This document shows positions 17,791 through 24,984 of a stretch of DNA of 35,563 nt, piece by piece. Both the position numbers and the translations under genes were made by a program. Within the stretch, counting starts at the first letter, position 1. Each line of letters starts with the position of its first letter. Under the pieces are notes generated by a model. The model searched no databases. It saw only the letters and a list, made by a program, of their open reading frames with translations, and had not been told where the DNA came from. The DNA comes from Xanthomonas arboricola pv. guizotiae. Lineage in GTDB: Bacteria; Pseudomonadota; Gammaproteobacteria; Xanthomonadales; Xanthomonadaceae. The DNA lies in NCBI RefSeq assembly GCF_002940205.1, contig NZ_MDSK01000043.1, positions 1 through 35,563 of the forward strand, in the 5' to 3' direction.

Positions 17791-19249
17791 GGCGTTTCTC
17801 CTGGGTGAACCAGATCAGCGGGATGCGCGCGCGGCGCCATTGGCCGTCGCTGCCGCGCCATTGCGCCACTTCGAACTGATCGCCGCTGACGACGCCATGG
17901 CGCGTGCCCAGCGACAGATAGCCGATGACGCTGCCCAGGCCCTGGGTAGCCTGGCGTTGCGTCAGCGCCTGTGCGATGGACAGCTGCGGCTGGGTGGCCA
18001 GCAGCTCGAACAGATCGCGGCGCAGGCTGCGGAAATCGATCTCCGATTGCGCGACCAGATCGCCCACGCTGTCCAGCGAGATGGCGGCGGCCTCGTTGCG
18101 CTGGATGCTGCCATTGACCTGTTGCTGGCGCGGATCGTGCAGGCGCCATTGCGAGAGCGAGCGCAGCCGGCTGGTGGTCAACATCAGGCTGCGGCCGATC
18201 AGGCGCTGGGCCGGAATATGCTCACGCAGGCTCAGCGCTTCAGCCTGCGCCTGTTTGAGCAAGCGGTTGAGTCGACGCTGTTCGAGATAACCACGGCTCT
18301 GCACGAAACCACGCAGGCTGCGCGCGAAATGCTGCATTACATCGTGCACCTGGCCGCCGCGTTCGAGCATGGTGCCGGTGAGCCCGCGCAAGAAGCTGCG
18401 TTCGCGGCGATCGAGCTTGCGCGCGAACCCACGCGCAAGCACCGTCTCCAACGCCGTATCCAGCTGCGCGCTTTGTTCGGCATCGTTGAGCAGGGCCCAG
18501 AATGCCTGAAAGCTACGCCCGGCTTCGCTGTCGCCGATGACATCCACGCCTTCGAACAGCCTGGTCAGGACTTCGCCGCGCTCACCTTCGTCATCGATGA
18601 TGCGTTCGCGGAATTGCCGGTTGAGCTGCTCGAAATTGTCGCGCACGCGGCGGAAGTCTTCGGTCAATTCATCGGCCAGCGCGATCACCTGCCGGGTGCG
18701 CTCCAGCGCACGCTTGCCGTCCAGCGAGGCGACCTTACCGGCAGACACCCGCGCGATTTCGGCATCGATGCGATCGCGCTCGTCGCGCAGTGCCGACAGG
18801 CGCGCATCGGGGTTGGTCTCGGTCAACGCCGCAAGCTGGGCCAGCTGCTGCATCACCAGCGCCAGCCGGCTTTCGGTGGCCGCGCCGCGGCTGTGCTCCA
18901 GCCCATCGACAAAGCGGATCGCCTGCGCGGCCTGCGTGGACAGCTCGTACTCTTCCTGCTGCGCGCCCTCGGGCAGGCGGCGCTCCAGCCAACCCTGCGC
19001 CAGCCAGTGCGCGACATACGCCTGCGCGGTGCGCGGCAGGTCGCGCGCCAAGTGCTCGGCATTGATGTCGTCGAGCAGCCGTTGCAGACGCTCGTGCAGT
19101 ACCGCTGCCGGCAACAGGCGCTCTCCCTCCAGCAGCAAGGCCTGCAACAGACCGATCACTTCCGGCGCGTGGTCGGCGGCCAGCAGTTTCCACAACGGGT
19201 CTTCGCGCAGGCTGCGATAGCGTGCGATACGGGCGCGGACGATCTTCAT
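17777..19249 (-). CDS. jetA: Wadjet subunit JetA (DUF3375, MukF-like kleisin)
   Basis: JetA is the kleisin-like subunit of the Wadjet complex. At 490 residues it matches DUF3375 proteins (about 480-500). The N-terminus ([27 protein letters not shown]) is the family's typical opening. A helical middle follows, including [26 protein letters not shown] and [21 protein letters not shown]-terminal winged-helix region ends near [11 protein letters not shown]. The ATG at 19249 overlaps the stop of the preceding DUF4276 gene as ATGA, and no independent ribosome-site match is visible, so translation depends on the upstream gene. That ties the Wadjet module to the ATPase/DUF4276 pair. Confidence 0.92.
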   Translation of the reverse strand: MKIVRARIARYRSLREDPLWKLLAADHAPEVIGLLQALLLEGERLLPAAVLHERLQRLLDDINAEHLARDLPRTAQAYVAHWLAQGWLERRLPEGAQQEEYELSTQAAQAIRFVDGLEHSRGAATESRLALVMQQLAQLAALTETNPDARLSALRDERDRIDAEIARVSAGKVASLDGKRALERTRQVIALADELTEDFRRVRDNFEQLNRQFRERIIDDEGERGEVLTRLFEGVDVIGDSEAGRSFQAFWALLNDAEQSAQLDTALETVLARGFARKLDRRERSFLRGLTGTMLERGGQVHDVMQHFARSLRGFVQSRGYLEQRRLNRLLKQAQAEALSLREHIPAQRLIGRSLMLTTSRLRSLSQWRLHDPRQQQVNGSIQRNEAAAISLDSVGDLVAQSEIDFRSLRRDLFELLATQPQLSIAQALTQRQATQGLGSVIGYLSLGTRHGVVSGDQFEVAQWRGSDGQWRRARIPLIWFTQEKRHELA

Positions 19250-19833
19250 GCCGGAGGGTGATAGCCAAGACCCAGCGCCATTTGTCGAACCCCATTGAGG
19301 AAAGCATGAAAGCTTGGTGAGCAATTACGCTCCTCGCTCAATCTTTCCGCCATCAGTCGTGCTCCACTGCGTTTCTGAAACTCGGGAATGAGCCTCTCCA
19401 GTTCTGCAGATTGCTTGTTCCAAGTGTCTGGCTGTGAAAATCTCTTGTGCAACGCCGGGGTATCCAGATTGGAGCTGGGAAAAGCCGACGCCAATGCGCC
19501 CAGATCAGCGATATACCAACTTTCCAGCTCTTGGCACACCAGCCTCACCAAGGTGTCTGGGCGTCCCAAGCCGGCGCAGACCTGGACTAGACGCGTTTTC
19601 AGCGCCAGACAGTCGCCGTTGTCGTTGTCACGCACCACGACAAATCGATCTCCAGGCACGCGCCAAGCTCTCAGTTTTGTGCGCAGGCTGCGCTCCAGAT
19701 CGCTCTTACCGTCGTGGGGCACACATTGAAAATGGCGTCCCTCCTGCCATCCCGGGAACAGACGCGGTAACAGGCCATCCAGCAGGATTTTCATGGAGGG
19801 CTCTTCCAGCAGGAAGATGATGCGCCCCTGCAT
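19246..19833 (-). CDS. DUF4276 protein, probable TOPRIM-like nuclease
   Basis: This 195-residue protein resembles the DUF4276 family, typically found after an AAA ATPase gene. From sequence, a hydrophobic strand ending in Glu10-Glu11 ([10 protein letters not shown]) and a second strand ending in acidic residues Asp69, Asp71 and Asp74 ([11 protein letters not shown]) match the spacing of TOPRIM motifs. [11 protein letters not shown] segment at 101-110 is also family-like. I therefore infer a metal-dependent nuclease, comparable to AriB of PARIS, though activity is unproven. It starts one base inside the ATPase stop (TGATG) and overlaps jetA by 4 nt. It is the middle link of the six-gene cluster. 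Its base composition lies between that of the ATPase and jet genes. Confidence 0.75.
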   Translation of the reverse strand: MQGRIIFLLEEPSMKILLDGLLPRLFPGWQEGRHFQCVPHDGKSDLERSLRTKLRAWRVPGDRFVVVRDNDNGDCLALKTRLVQVCAGLGRPDTLVRLVCQELESWYIADLGALASAFPSSNLDTPALHKRFSQPDTWNKQSAELERLIPEFQKRSGARLMAERLSEERNCSPSFHAFLNGVRQMALGLGYHPPA

Positions 19834-21029
19834 CAGGCCACATCCCGGTTCAGACCCTCAAACATACCTTGCTTCCACAGATAGCCAGGCAAGTCGCCTG
19901 CTTCGAACAATGCACGAAGATTGTCCGAATCGCTGGCGCGCGTGATGGTGGTAAATCCCTTTTCCTTACGCAGGCAATAGATCTCATCCAGCGTCAGTGC
20001 ATTGAGGAAATCAGGTGAATGCGTGGAAATAAAGACCTGCCCGCCACGCCTGGCGTAATCGCGGAACTCCTCAGCAAGCTCCGGCAACAACTCGGGATAG
20101 AGCTGATTCTCGGGCTCTTCGACTGCAAGCAACGGGTACGGTTTGGGGTCGTTGAGAAGCACCAGATAGGCGAACATCTTGATAGTGCCATCGGAGACGT
20201 ACCTGGCAATGAACGGGTCCTTGAAACTTCCATCCTGAAACCGCAGGATCAAGCGCCCATCCAGGGTCTGCTGCGGTTGCACCACCGAAACACCAGGCAC
20301 GCGGCGATTCATTGCATGCAACACACGATCGAAACGATCCCGGTGGTTTTCGTAGAGGAAATTGGCGACCAGGGCGAGGTTGTCCCCGCGCGTTGACAAG
20401 TGCTCGGCAAAGCCTTCTTCCTGGCTTGGCCTGGCTTCGGATACATGGAAATCAGAGATGTGCCAGTTCTCGATCATCAGGCGAAAGGCGCTAGCCGCCT
20501 TGAAGCGCTCGAACTGGCCTAGGCCCTTGATCGCCAGAATATCCGGGGCATCGAGCTCCTGCTCTTCGCGGGTAAGCTCTTCGTCTTTTTTGGAGAATTC
20601 CTCTTCATTGGTGATCGCGTAACCTTTACCGTGCGCGAAATCCAGAAAGCGAAACGGTGCGCCATAGCTGCCGCGCTTGTAGCGCAAGACTTCGCGCTCG
20701 ATCTCCACACGCGTGCCGGTGCCCGGTGCGATTTTCAGCACATAGGTCACTAGACGCTCTTTGCCGGTGATCTCCAGGCGGAACTGCAGAGTGAATTCGA
20801 TGGGCTCGTGCGCAAACCCTCTGCTTGCAACTTCTTTGTAACCACCTCGTTTTGCGATCGCCTTGCCCACATTCATGGACAATGCATCCTTGAGAAAGGA
20901 GAACACGTCGAACAGCGTGGACTTACCGGTTCCGTTCGCTCCGACCAGCACACAGAGCCTGGGGACATGCGTCAGCTTGGCTTTACGGAACAGCCTGAAA
21001 TTCTTGATGTCGATCGATTCGATCTGCAT
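19833..21029 (-). CDS. AAA (ABC-type, RecF/OLD-like) ATPase of a defence pair
   Basis: This 398-residue AAA_21-type ATPase is likely the sensor or scaffold partner of the DUF4276 protein. Walker A is GANGTGKST at 30-38, after an N-terminal ESIDIKNFRLFRKA strand typical of RecF/OLD-like ATPases. A signature-like SDGT lies at 279-282. Walker B ends PLLAVEEPEN at 299-308, with Glu in place of the usual Asp, as in many such proteins. His337 in STHSPD is the H-switch. Start 21029 has AGGGAA about 4 nt upstream. The gene is AT-richer than its neighbours (27 G/C of 60 at 20581-20640), suggesting transfer. No domain C-terminal to the ATPase is seen; the nuclease is separate. Confidence 0.85.
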   Translation of the reverse strand: MQIESIDIKNFRLFRKAKLTHVPRLCVLVGANGTGKSTLFDVFSFLKDALSMNVGKAIAKRGGYKEVASRGFAHEPIEFTLQFRLEITGKERLVTYVLKIAPGTGTRVEIEREVLRYKRGSYGAPFRFLDFAHGKGYAITNEEEFSKKDEELTREEQELDAPDILAIKGLGQFERFKAASAFRLMIENWHISDFHVSEARPSQEEGFAEHLSTRGDNLALVANFLYENHRDRFDRVLHAMNRRVPGVSVVQPQQTLDGRLILRFQDGSFKDPFIARYVSDGTIKMFAYLVLLNDPKPYPLLAVEEPENQLYPELLPELAEEFRDYARRGGQVFISTHSPDFLNALTLDEIYCLRKEKGFTTITRASDSDNLRALFEAGDLPGYLWKQGMFEGLNRDVA

Positions 21030-21056
21030 GGGTTCCCTGCGACAGTCGTTCGCCAG

Positions 21057-21083
21057 CGTATAGGGGATCAATCTACCAGCCAA
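21057..21083 (-). promoter_or_regulatory. Possible promoter of the six-gene defence cluster
   Basis: In the 70-bp gap after folE the minus strand has TTGGCT (21078-21083) and TATACG (21057-21062) with a 15-bp spacer. The spacer is shorter than ideal, so this is a weak candidate. Read-through from folE is an alternative. Confidence 0.25.
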
Positions 21084-21099
21084 TGACGCCAGGCATGCC

Positions 21100-21702
21100 T
21101 CAACGCTTGCCGCCCACTTCGATGAACTGCAGGAACTCGGCGCGGGTGCGCGCGTCCTCGCGGAAGCTGCCCAACATCTTGGAGGTCACCATGCTGACGC
21201 CGCGCTTGTGGATGCCGCGGGTGGTCATGCACTCGTGCGAGCCTTCCACCACCACGCCGACGCCGCGCGGCTGCAGCACGTCCTGGATGCACTGGGCGAT
21301 CTGCGCGGTCATCTTTTCCTGCACCTGGAAGCGCCGCGCATAGCTTTCCACCACGCGCGCCAGCTTGCTGATGCCGACCACCTTGCCGCGCGGCAGGTAG
21401 CCCACGTGCACCTTGCCGATGATCGGCGCCATGTGGTGTTCGCAATGGCTTTCGTAGGAGATGTCGCGCAGCACGATCAGTTCGTCGTAGCCGGCCACTT
21501 CCTCGAAGGTGCGTTCCAGGTACTCGCGCGGTTCCTCGCGGTAGCCGCTGAACCAGTCGCCATAGGCTTCGGCGACCCGGCGCGGGGTATCCAGCAGGCC
21601 TTCGCGGGCCGGGTCTTCGCCGGCCCAGCGCAGCAGGGTGCGCACGGCATCTTCGGCCTGGGCCTGGGTGACGGGGGAATCGGGCTGGTCGGACTGGCTC
21701 AT
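21100..21702 (-). CDS. folE: GTP cyclohydrolase I
   Basis: FolE converts GTP to 7,8-dihydroneopterin triphosphate, the first step of folate and pterin synthesis. The 200-residue protein has all zinc ligands: Cys87 and His90 in HCEHHMAP, and Cys158 in [10 protein letters not shown]. The catalytic TTRGIHKRG segment follows. Start 21702 fits the family's variable N-terminus; a few additional in-frame codons upstream are not conserved. It is a housekeeping gene, and it sits 70 bp upstream of the defence cluster on the same strand, so it marks the insertion boundary. A MarR gene is divergent on the other side. Confidence 0.96.
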   Translation of the reverse strand: MSQSDQPDSPVTQAQAEDAVRTLLRWAGEDPAREGLLDTPRRVAEAYGDWFSGYREEPREYLERTFEEVAGYDELIVLRDISYESHCEHHMAPIIGKVHVGYLPRGKVVGISKLARVVESYARRFQVQEKMTAQIAQCIQDVLQPRGVGVVVEGSHECMTTRGIHKRGVSMVTSKMLGSFREDARTRAEFLQFIEVGGKR

Positions 21703-21815
21703 GCGCGGGGTGCACCCAAAGGGGGCGAGCATGGTACCCGAGGACGGGCCGGCGGCCCCAGTGGCGGTTGCGCCGGCTTGCCCGGGTTCCGTGACTGTTG
21801 ATTCATTGTTGAATT

Positions 21816-21829
21816 GATAGCATCCTATC
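21816..21829 (+). promoter_or_regulatory. Likely MarR operator (GATAG-CATC-CTATC)
   Basis: A perfect 5-bp inverted repeat with a 4-bp centre lies 4 bp before the marR ATG, in the divergent folE-marR spacer. The position suits autoregulation by MarR. The half-site is short, so confidence is moderate. Confidence 0.45.
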
Positions 21830-21833
21830 TATT

Positions 21834-22289
21834 ATGACGAACAGCGTTCCCTCTCCCCGCGCCCAGCTCAGCTCCGGCCTGCTGGTCGCCGCCCGCCAGT
21901 GGCAGCGGCTGGCCGACCAGGCATTTGCCGACTTCGGGCTGTCCAGCGCCTGCACCGGGCCGTTGTTGATGATCGGCCGCTCCGGCGGCGGCATCCGCCA
22001 GGTGGCGCTGGCCCAGCAACTGGGCATGGAAGGCCCCTCGCTGGTGCGGCTGCTGGACAGGTTGTGCGCGCAGGCGCTGGTGCGCCGGCAGGCCGACAGC
22101 AGCGATCGCCGCGCCAACCAGCTGTGGCTCACCGACGCAGGCCAGGCGCTGGTCGGGCGTATCGAGATCCGCCTGGATGCGCTGCGCGCGGAAGTGTTCG
22201 GCGCGCTCAGCGAGTCGCAGGTGCAGGTGGTGCTGACCTTGTGGGAGCAGATCGCGCAAGCGCACGCGCGGCTGAGTCAGTGCGACTGA
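21834..22289 (+). CDS. MarR-family transcriptional regulator
   Basis: A 151-residue winged-helix regulator, of usual MarR length. The DNA-recognition helix region is IRQVALAQQLGMEGPSLVRLLDRL (about 55-78). The wing follows as QADSSDRRANQLWLTDAG, including the DRR motif of MarR wings. It lies 111 bp upstream of the DUF1656-HlyD-OMF-FUSC operon on the same strand and probably represses it until an aromatic ligand binds. A palindrome immediately before the ATG suggests autoregulation. Confidence 0.9.
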   Translation: MTNSVPSPRAQLSSGLLVAARQWQRLADQAFADFGLSSACTGPLLMIGRSGGGIRQVALAQQLGMEGPSLVRLLDRLCAQALVRRQADSSDRRANQLWLTDAGQALVGRIEIRLDALRAEVFGALSESQVQVVLTLWEQIAQAHARLSQCD

Positions 22290-22400
22290 GCCCGCTGCCG
22301 GGCGTCGTACCGCGACGCCGGTTGTGACGTCCTGGATGGCCCGGTGCGCATTGCGCACGGCGCCGGACGTGGTTGTTCCCCATTGCCCAGGATGTGCCCG

Positions 22401-22610
22401 ATGTACGGCGAATTCAGTCTCTACGGTGTGTTCGTTCCCACCTTGCTGGCGTTGATGACGCTGGCCTACCTGCTCAACAGCGCCATCGGCGCGCTGCTGA
22501 CCCGGGCCGGCGCGTACCGGCATATCTGGCACCCGGCGCTGTTCAACCTGGCGCTGTACATCGCGCTGCTGGGCGGCCTGTTTTCCCTTACCCGTTGGAT
22601 GCAATCGTGA
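22401..22610 (+). CDS. DUF1656 small membrane protein (AaeX-like)
   Basis: This 69-residue protein has two hydrophobic helices (about 10-33 and 47-65) and matches DUF1656 proteins, which accompany FUSC-type efflux pumps, as AaeX does with AaeAB. Start 22401 has AGGA with about 8 nt spacing; an in-frame ATG at 22392 is an alternative. The stop overlaps the GTG of the next gene as GTGA, so translation is coupled. Its role in the pump is not established. Confidence 0.85.
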   Translation: MYGEFSLYGVFVPTLLALMTLAYLLNSAIGALLTRAGAYRHIWHPALFNLALYIALLGGLFSLTRWMQS

Positions 22611-23527
22611 AAAAGCTGATCAAGAACGCGGGGCCGGCGCTGTTGACCCTGGCAATGGTGGTGGTGGCGGCCGTGGTGCTGCAGCACCTGTGGCGTTATT
22701 ACATGGAAGCGCCGTGGACGCGCGATGCGCACGTGGGCGCCGATGTGGTGCAGGTGGCGCCGGATGTGTCCGGGCTGGTGGAGGAAGTGGCGGTGGCCGA
22801 CAACCAGGCGGTGCGGCGCGGGCAGTTGCTGTTCGTGGTGGACCGCGCACGCTATGCGATCGCGCTGGAACAGGCACGCGCCGCGCTGGCCGAGCGCCAG
22901 GCCACCTTGAGCCAGTTGCGCCGCGAGATCGCGCGCGACCGCAGCCTGCAGGATCTGGTGGCCGCCGAAGATGCCGAGGTACGCCGCTCCAATGTGCAGA
23001 AGGCGCAGGCGGCAGTCGCCACCGCGCAATCGGCGGTGGACCTGGCCCAGCTCAACCTGGACCGCACGCAGGTGCGCAGCCCGGCCGACGGCCATGTCAG
23101 CGACCGCACCGTGCGCGTGGGCGATTACGTCAGCGCCGGGCGCCCGGTGGTGGCGGTGCTGGACACCGGCTCGTTCCGCGTCGATGGCTATTTCGAAGAG
23201 ACCCGCCTGCAGGGCGTGCATGCCGGCCAGCGCGTGGACGTGCACCTGATGGGCGAGCCGGCCACCTTGCACGGGCATGTGCAGAGCATCGCCGCCGGTA
23301 TCGAGGACCGTTACCGCAGCGGCAGCGCCGGCGCGTTGCCCAACGTCACGCCGGCGTTCGACTGGGTGCGGCTGGCGCAGCGCATCCCGGTGCGCATCGT
23401 GCTGGATCGGGTGCCGGCGCATGTGCAGCTGATCGCCGGGCGCACCGCCACCGTGACCATCCTGCCGGACGCCGTGCGCGACGCCGCCACCGCGCCTGCC
23501 CGCGTGCAGGCCAAGGCCGCGCCATGA
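22607..23527 (+). CDS. HlyD/EmrA-type periplasmic adaptor of the FUSC pump
   Basis: This 306-residue membrane-fusion protein links the inner-membrane pump to the outer-membrane channel. One N-terminal anchor helix (about 8-27) is followed by the biotinyl-lipoyl part (WTRDAHVGADVVQVAPDVSG, VADNQAVRRGQLLFVVD). A coiled-coil hairpin (about 85-145) and the second lipoyl half with RSPADGHVSDRTVRVGDYV come next. The GTG start at 22607 gives the usual short basic N-terminus (KKLIKN) and overlaps the DUF1656 stop. It closely resembles AaeA-type adaptors. It ends in an ATGA overlap with the channel gene. Confidence 0.9.
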   Translation: MKKLIKNAGPALLTLAMVVVAAVVLQHLWRYYMEAPWTRDAHVGADVVQVAPDVSGLVEEVAVADNQAVRRGQLLFVVDRARYAIALEQARAALAERQATLSQLRREIARDRSLQDLVAAEDAEVRRSNVQKAQAAVATAQSAVDLAQLNLDRTQVRSPADGHVSDRTVRVGDYVSAGRPVVAVLDTGSFRVDGYFEETRLQGVHAGQRVDVHLMGEPATLHGHVQSIAAGIEDRYRSGSAGALPNVTPAFDWVRLAQRIPVRIVLDRVPAHVQLIAGRTATVTILPDAVRDAATAPARVQAKAAP

Positions 23528-24984
23528 ACCGCACCGGATTGCGTCCCCTGGGACTGGCCACGCTGCTGGCCGCATTGAGCGCCTGCACCACGGTCGGCCC
23601 GAACTACGCGGTGCCGGCGGAGTCGGCCTACCAGCGGCCGGCCGCCAATGCCGCGTTTGGCGACACCGGCAACGACCAGGTGCAGGCCGGCGCGCCGCTG
23701 CCGGCACGCTGGTGGGCGCTGTACCAGGACCCGATGCTGGATGGCCTGATCGAACAGGCCTTGCGCGACAACGTCGAGCTGAAGGTGGCCGGTGCCAACC
23801 TGCGCCGCGCCGCCGCGGTGTACGAACAGGCGCTGGACGCGGGCGGTTTCGATTACGAGGTGGAGGCTGGCGTCAGCCGCGCGCAGGTCTCGGCCGAGGC
23901 GTTCCTGCAGCAGGAAAAGCTGCCGGTGTTCAACCTGGCCGACGGCAAGTTCGGGGTGTCGTATCAGTTCGATCTGTTCGGCAAGCTGCAACGCGGTGCC
24001 GAGGCCGCGCAGGCCGACACGCAGGTCGCCCAGGCCGCGATCGACCTGGCGCGCGTCAACGTGGCCGCGCAGGTGGCCGGCAGCTACGTGGAGATCTGCC
24101 ACGCCAACCACGAGCTGCAGGTGGCCGAGCATTCGCTGCAGTTGCAGCAGCGCAGCCGCGACATCACCCAGCGCCTGATCGCTGCCGGCCGCGGCACCCC
24201 GCCCGATCTGGCCCGCGCCACCGCGCAGGTGGCGATGCTGGAAGCGGCGCTGCCGCCGCTGCGCGCGCGCCGCCAGGCCGCCGGTTACCAACTGGCTGCG
24301 CTGCTCGGCAAGACCCCCGGCGAGGTGCCGGCCGGCGTGGATCGCTGTGCGCACGCGCCGGCCCTGCAGCGCCCGATTCCGATCGGCGATGGCCGCGCGC
24401 TGCTGGCGCGTCGCCCGGATGTGCGCCAGGCCGAACGCCGGCTGGCGGCAGCCACCGCGCGCATCGGCGTGGCCACCGCCGAGCTGTATCCGGATATCCG
24501 TCTGGGCGGCTCGATCGGTGCCACCGGCCTGCTGGCCGACTTCGGCGAGCCGGCCACGCATGCCTGGTCGTTCGGCCCGCTGATCTCGTGGACGCTGCCA
24601 TCCGGCGGTGCGCGTGCGCGCGTGCGCGCCACCGAGGCCGGCGCGGACGCGGCGCTGGCGCAGTTCGACAACACCGTGCTGCAGGCGCTGCGCGAGGTGC
24701 AGACCGCCTTGTCGCGTTACGCGCAGGATCTGGACCGCCTGCACCTGCTGGAACAGGCGCAGCAACAGGCCGACCTGGCGTCGGCGCAGAACCGGCGTTT
24801 GTACCAGGGCGGGCGCACGCCGTATCTGTCCAGCCTGGATGCCGAGCGCACGCTGGCCACCGCCGACATGACGCTGGCCAATGCGCAGGCGCAGGTCTCG
24901 CAGGATCAACTGCAGCTGTTCCTGGCGCTGGGCGGTGGCTGGGAAGCGACCGCCGGCCGCACCGACCCGACTGCCGCGCGATGA
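23524..24984 (+). CDS. NodT-type outer-membrane efflux lipoprotein
   Basis: A 486-residue outer-membrane factor of the TolC-like NodT group. The signal peptide ends in the lipobox LSAC, with the cysteine at 21 followed by TTVGPNY, typical of these lipoproteins. Two OEP repeats follow, with the RWWALYQDPMLDGLIEQAL opening, the hallmark LLARRPDVRQAERRL and the ATAELYPDIRLGGSIG strand. It is coupled by ATGA overlaps at both ends, and completes a tripartite pump with the adaptor and the FUSC protein. Confidence 0.93.
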   Translation: MNRTGLRPLGLATLLAALSACTTVGPNYAVPAESAYQRPAANAAFGDTGNDQVQAGAPLPARWWALYQDPMLDGLIEQALRDNVELKVAGANLRRAAAVYEQALDAGGFDYEVEAGVSRAQVSAEAFLQQEKLPVFNLADGKFGVSYQFDLFGKLQRGAEAAQADTQVAQAAIDLARVNVAAQVAGSYVEICHANHELQVAEHSLQLQQRSRDITQRLIAAGRGTPPDLARATAQVAMLEAALPPLRARRQAAGYQLAALLGKTPGEVPAGVDRCAHAPALQRPIPIGDGRALLARRPDVRQAERRLAAATARIGVATAELYPDIRLGGSIGATGLLADFGEPATHAWSFGPLISWTLPSGGARARVRATEAGADAALAQFDNTVLQALREVQTALSRYAQDLDRLHLLEQAQQQADLASAQNRRLYQGGRTPYLSSLDAERTLATADMTLANAQAQVSQDQLQLFLALGGGWEATAGRTDPTAAR

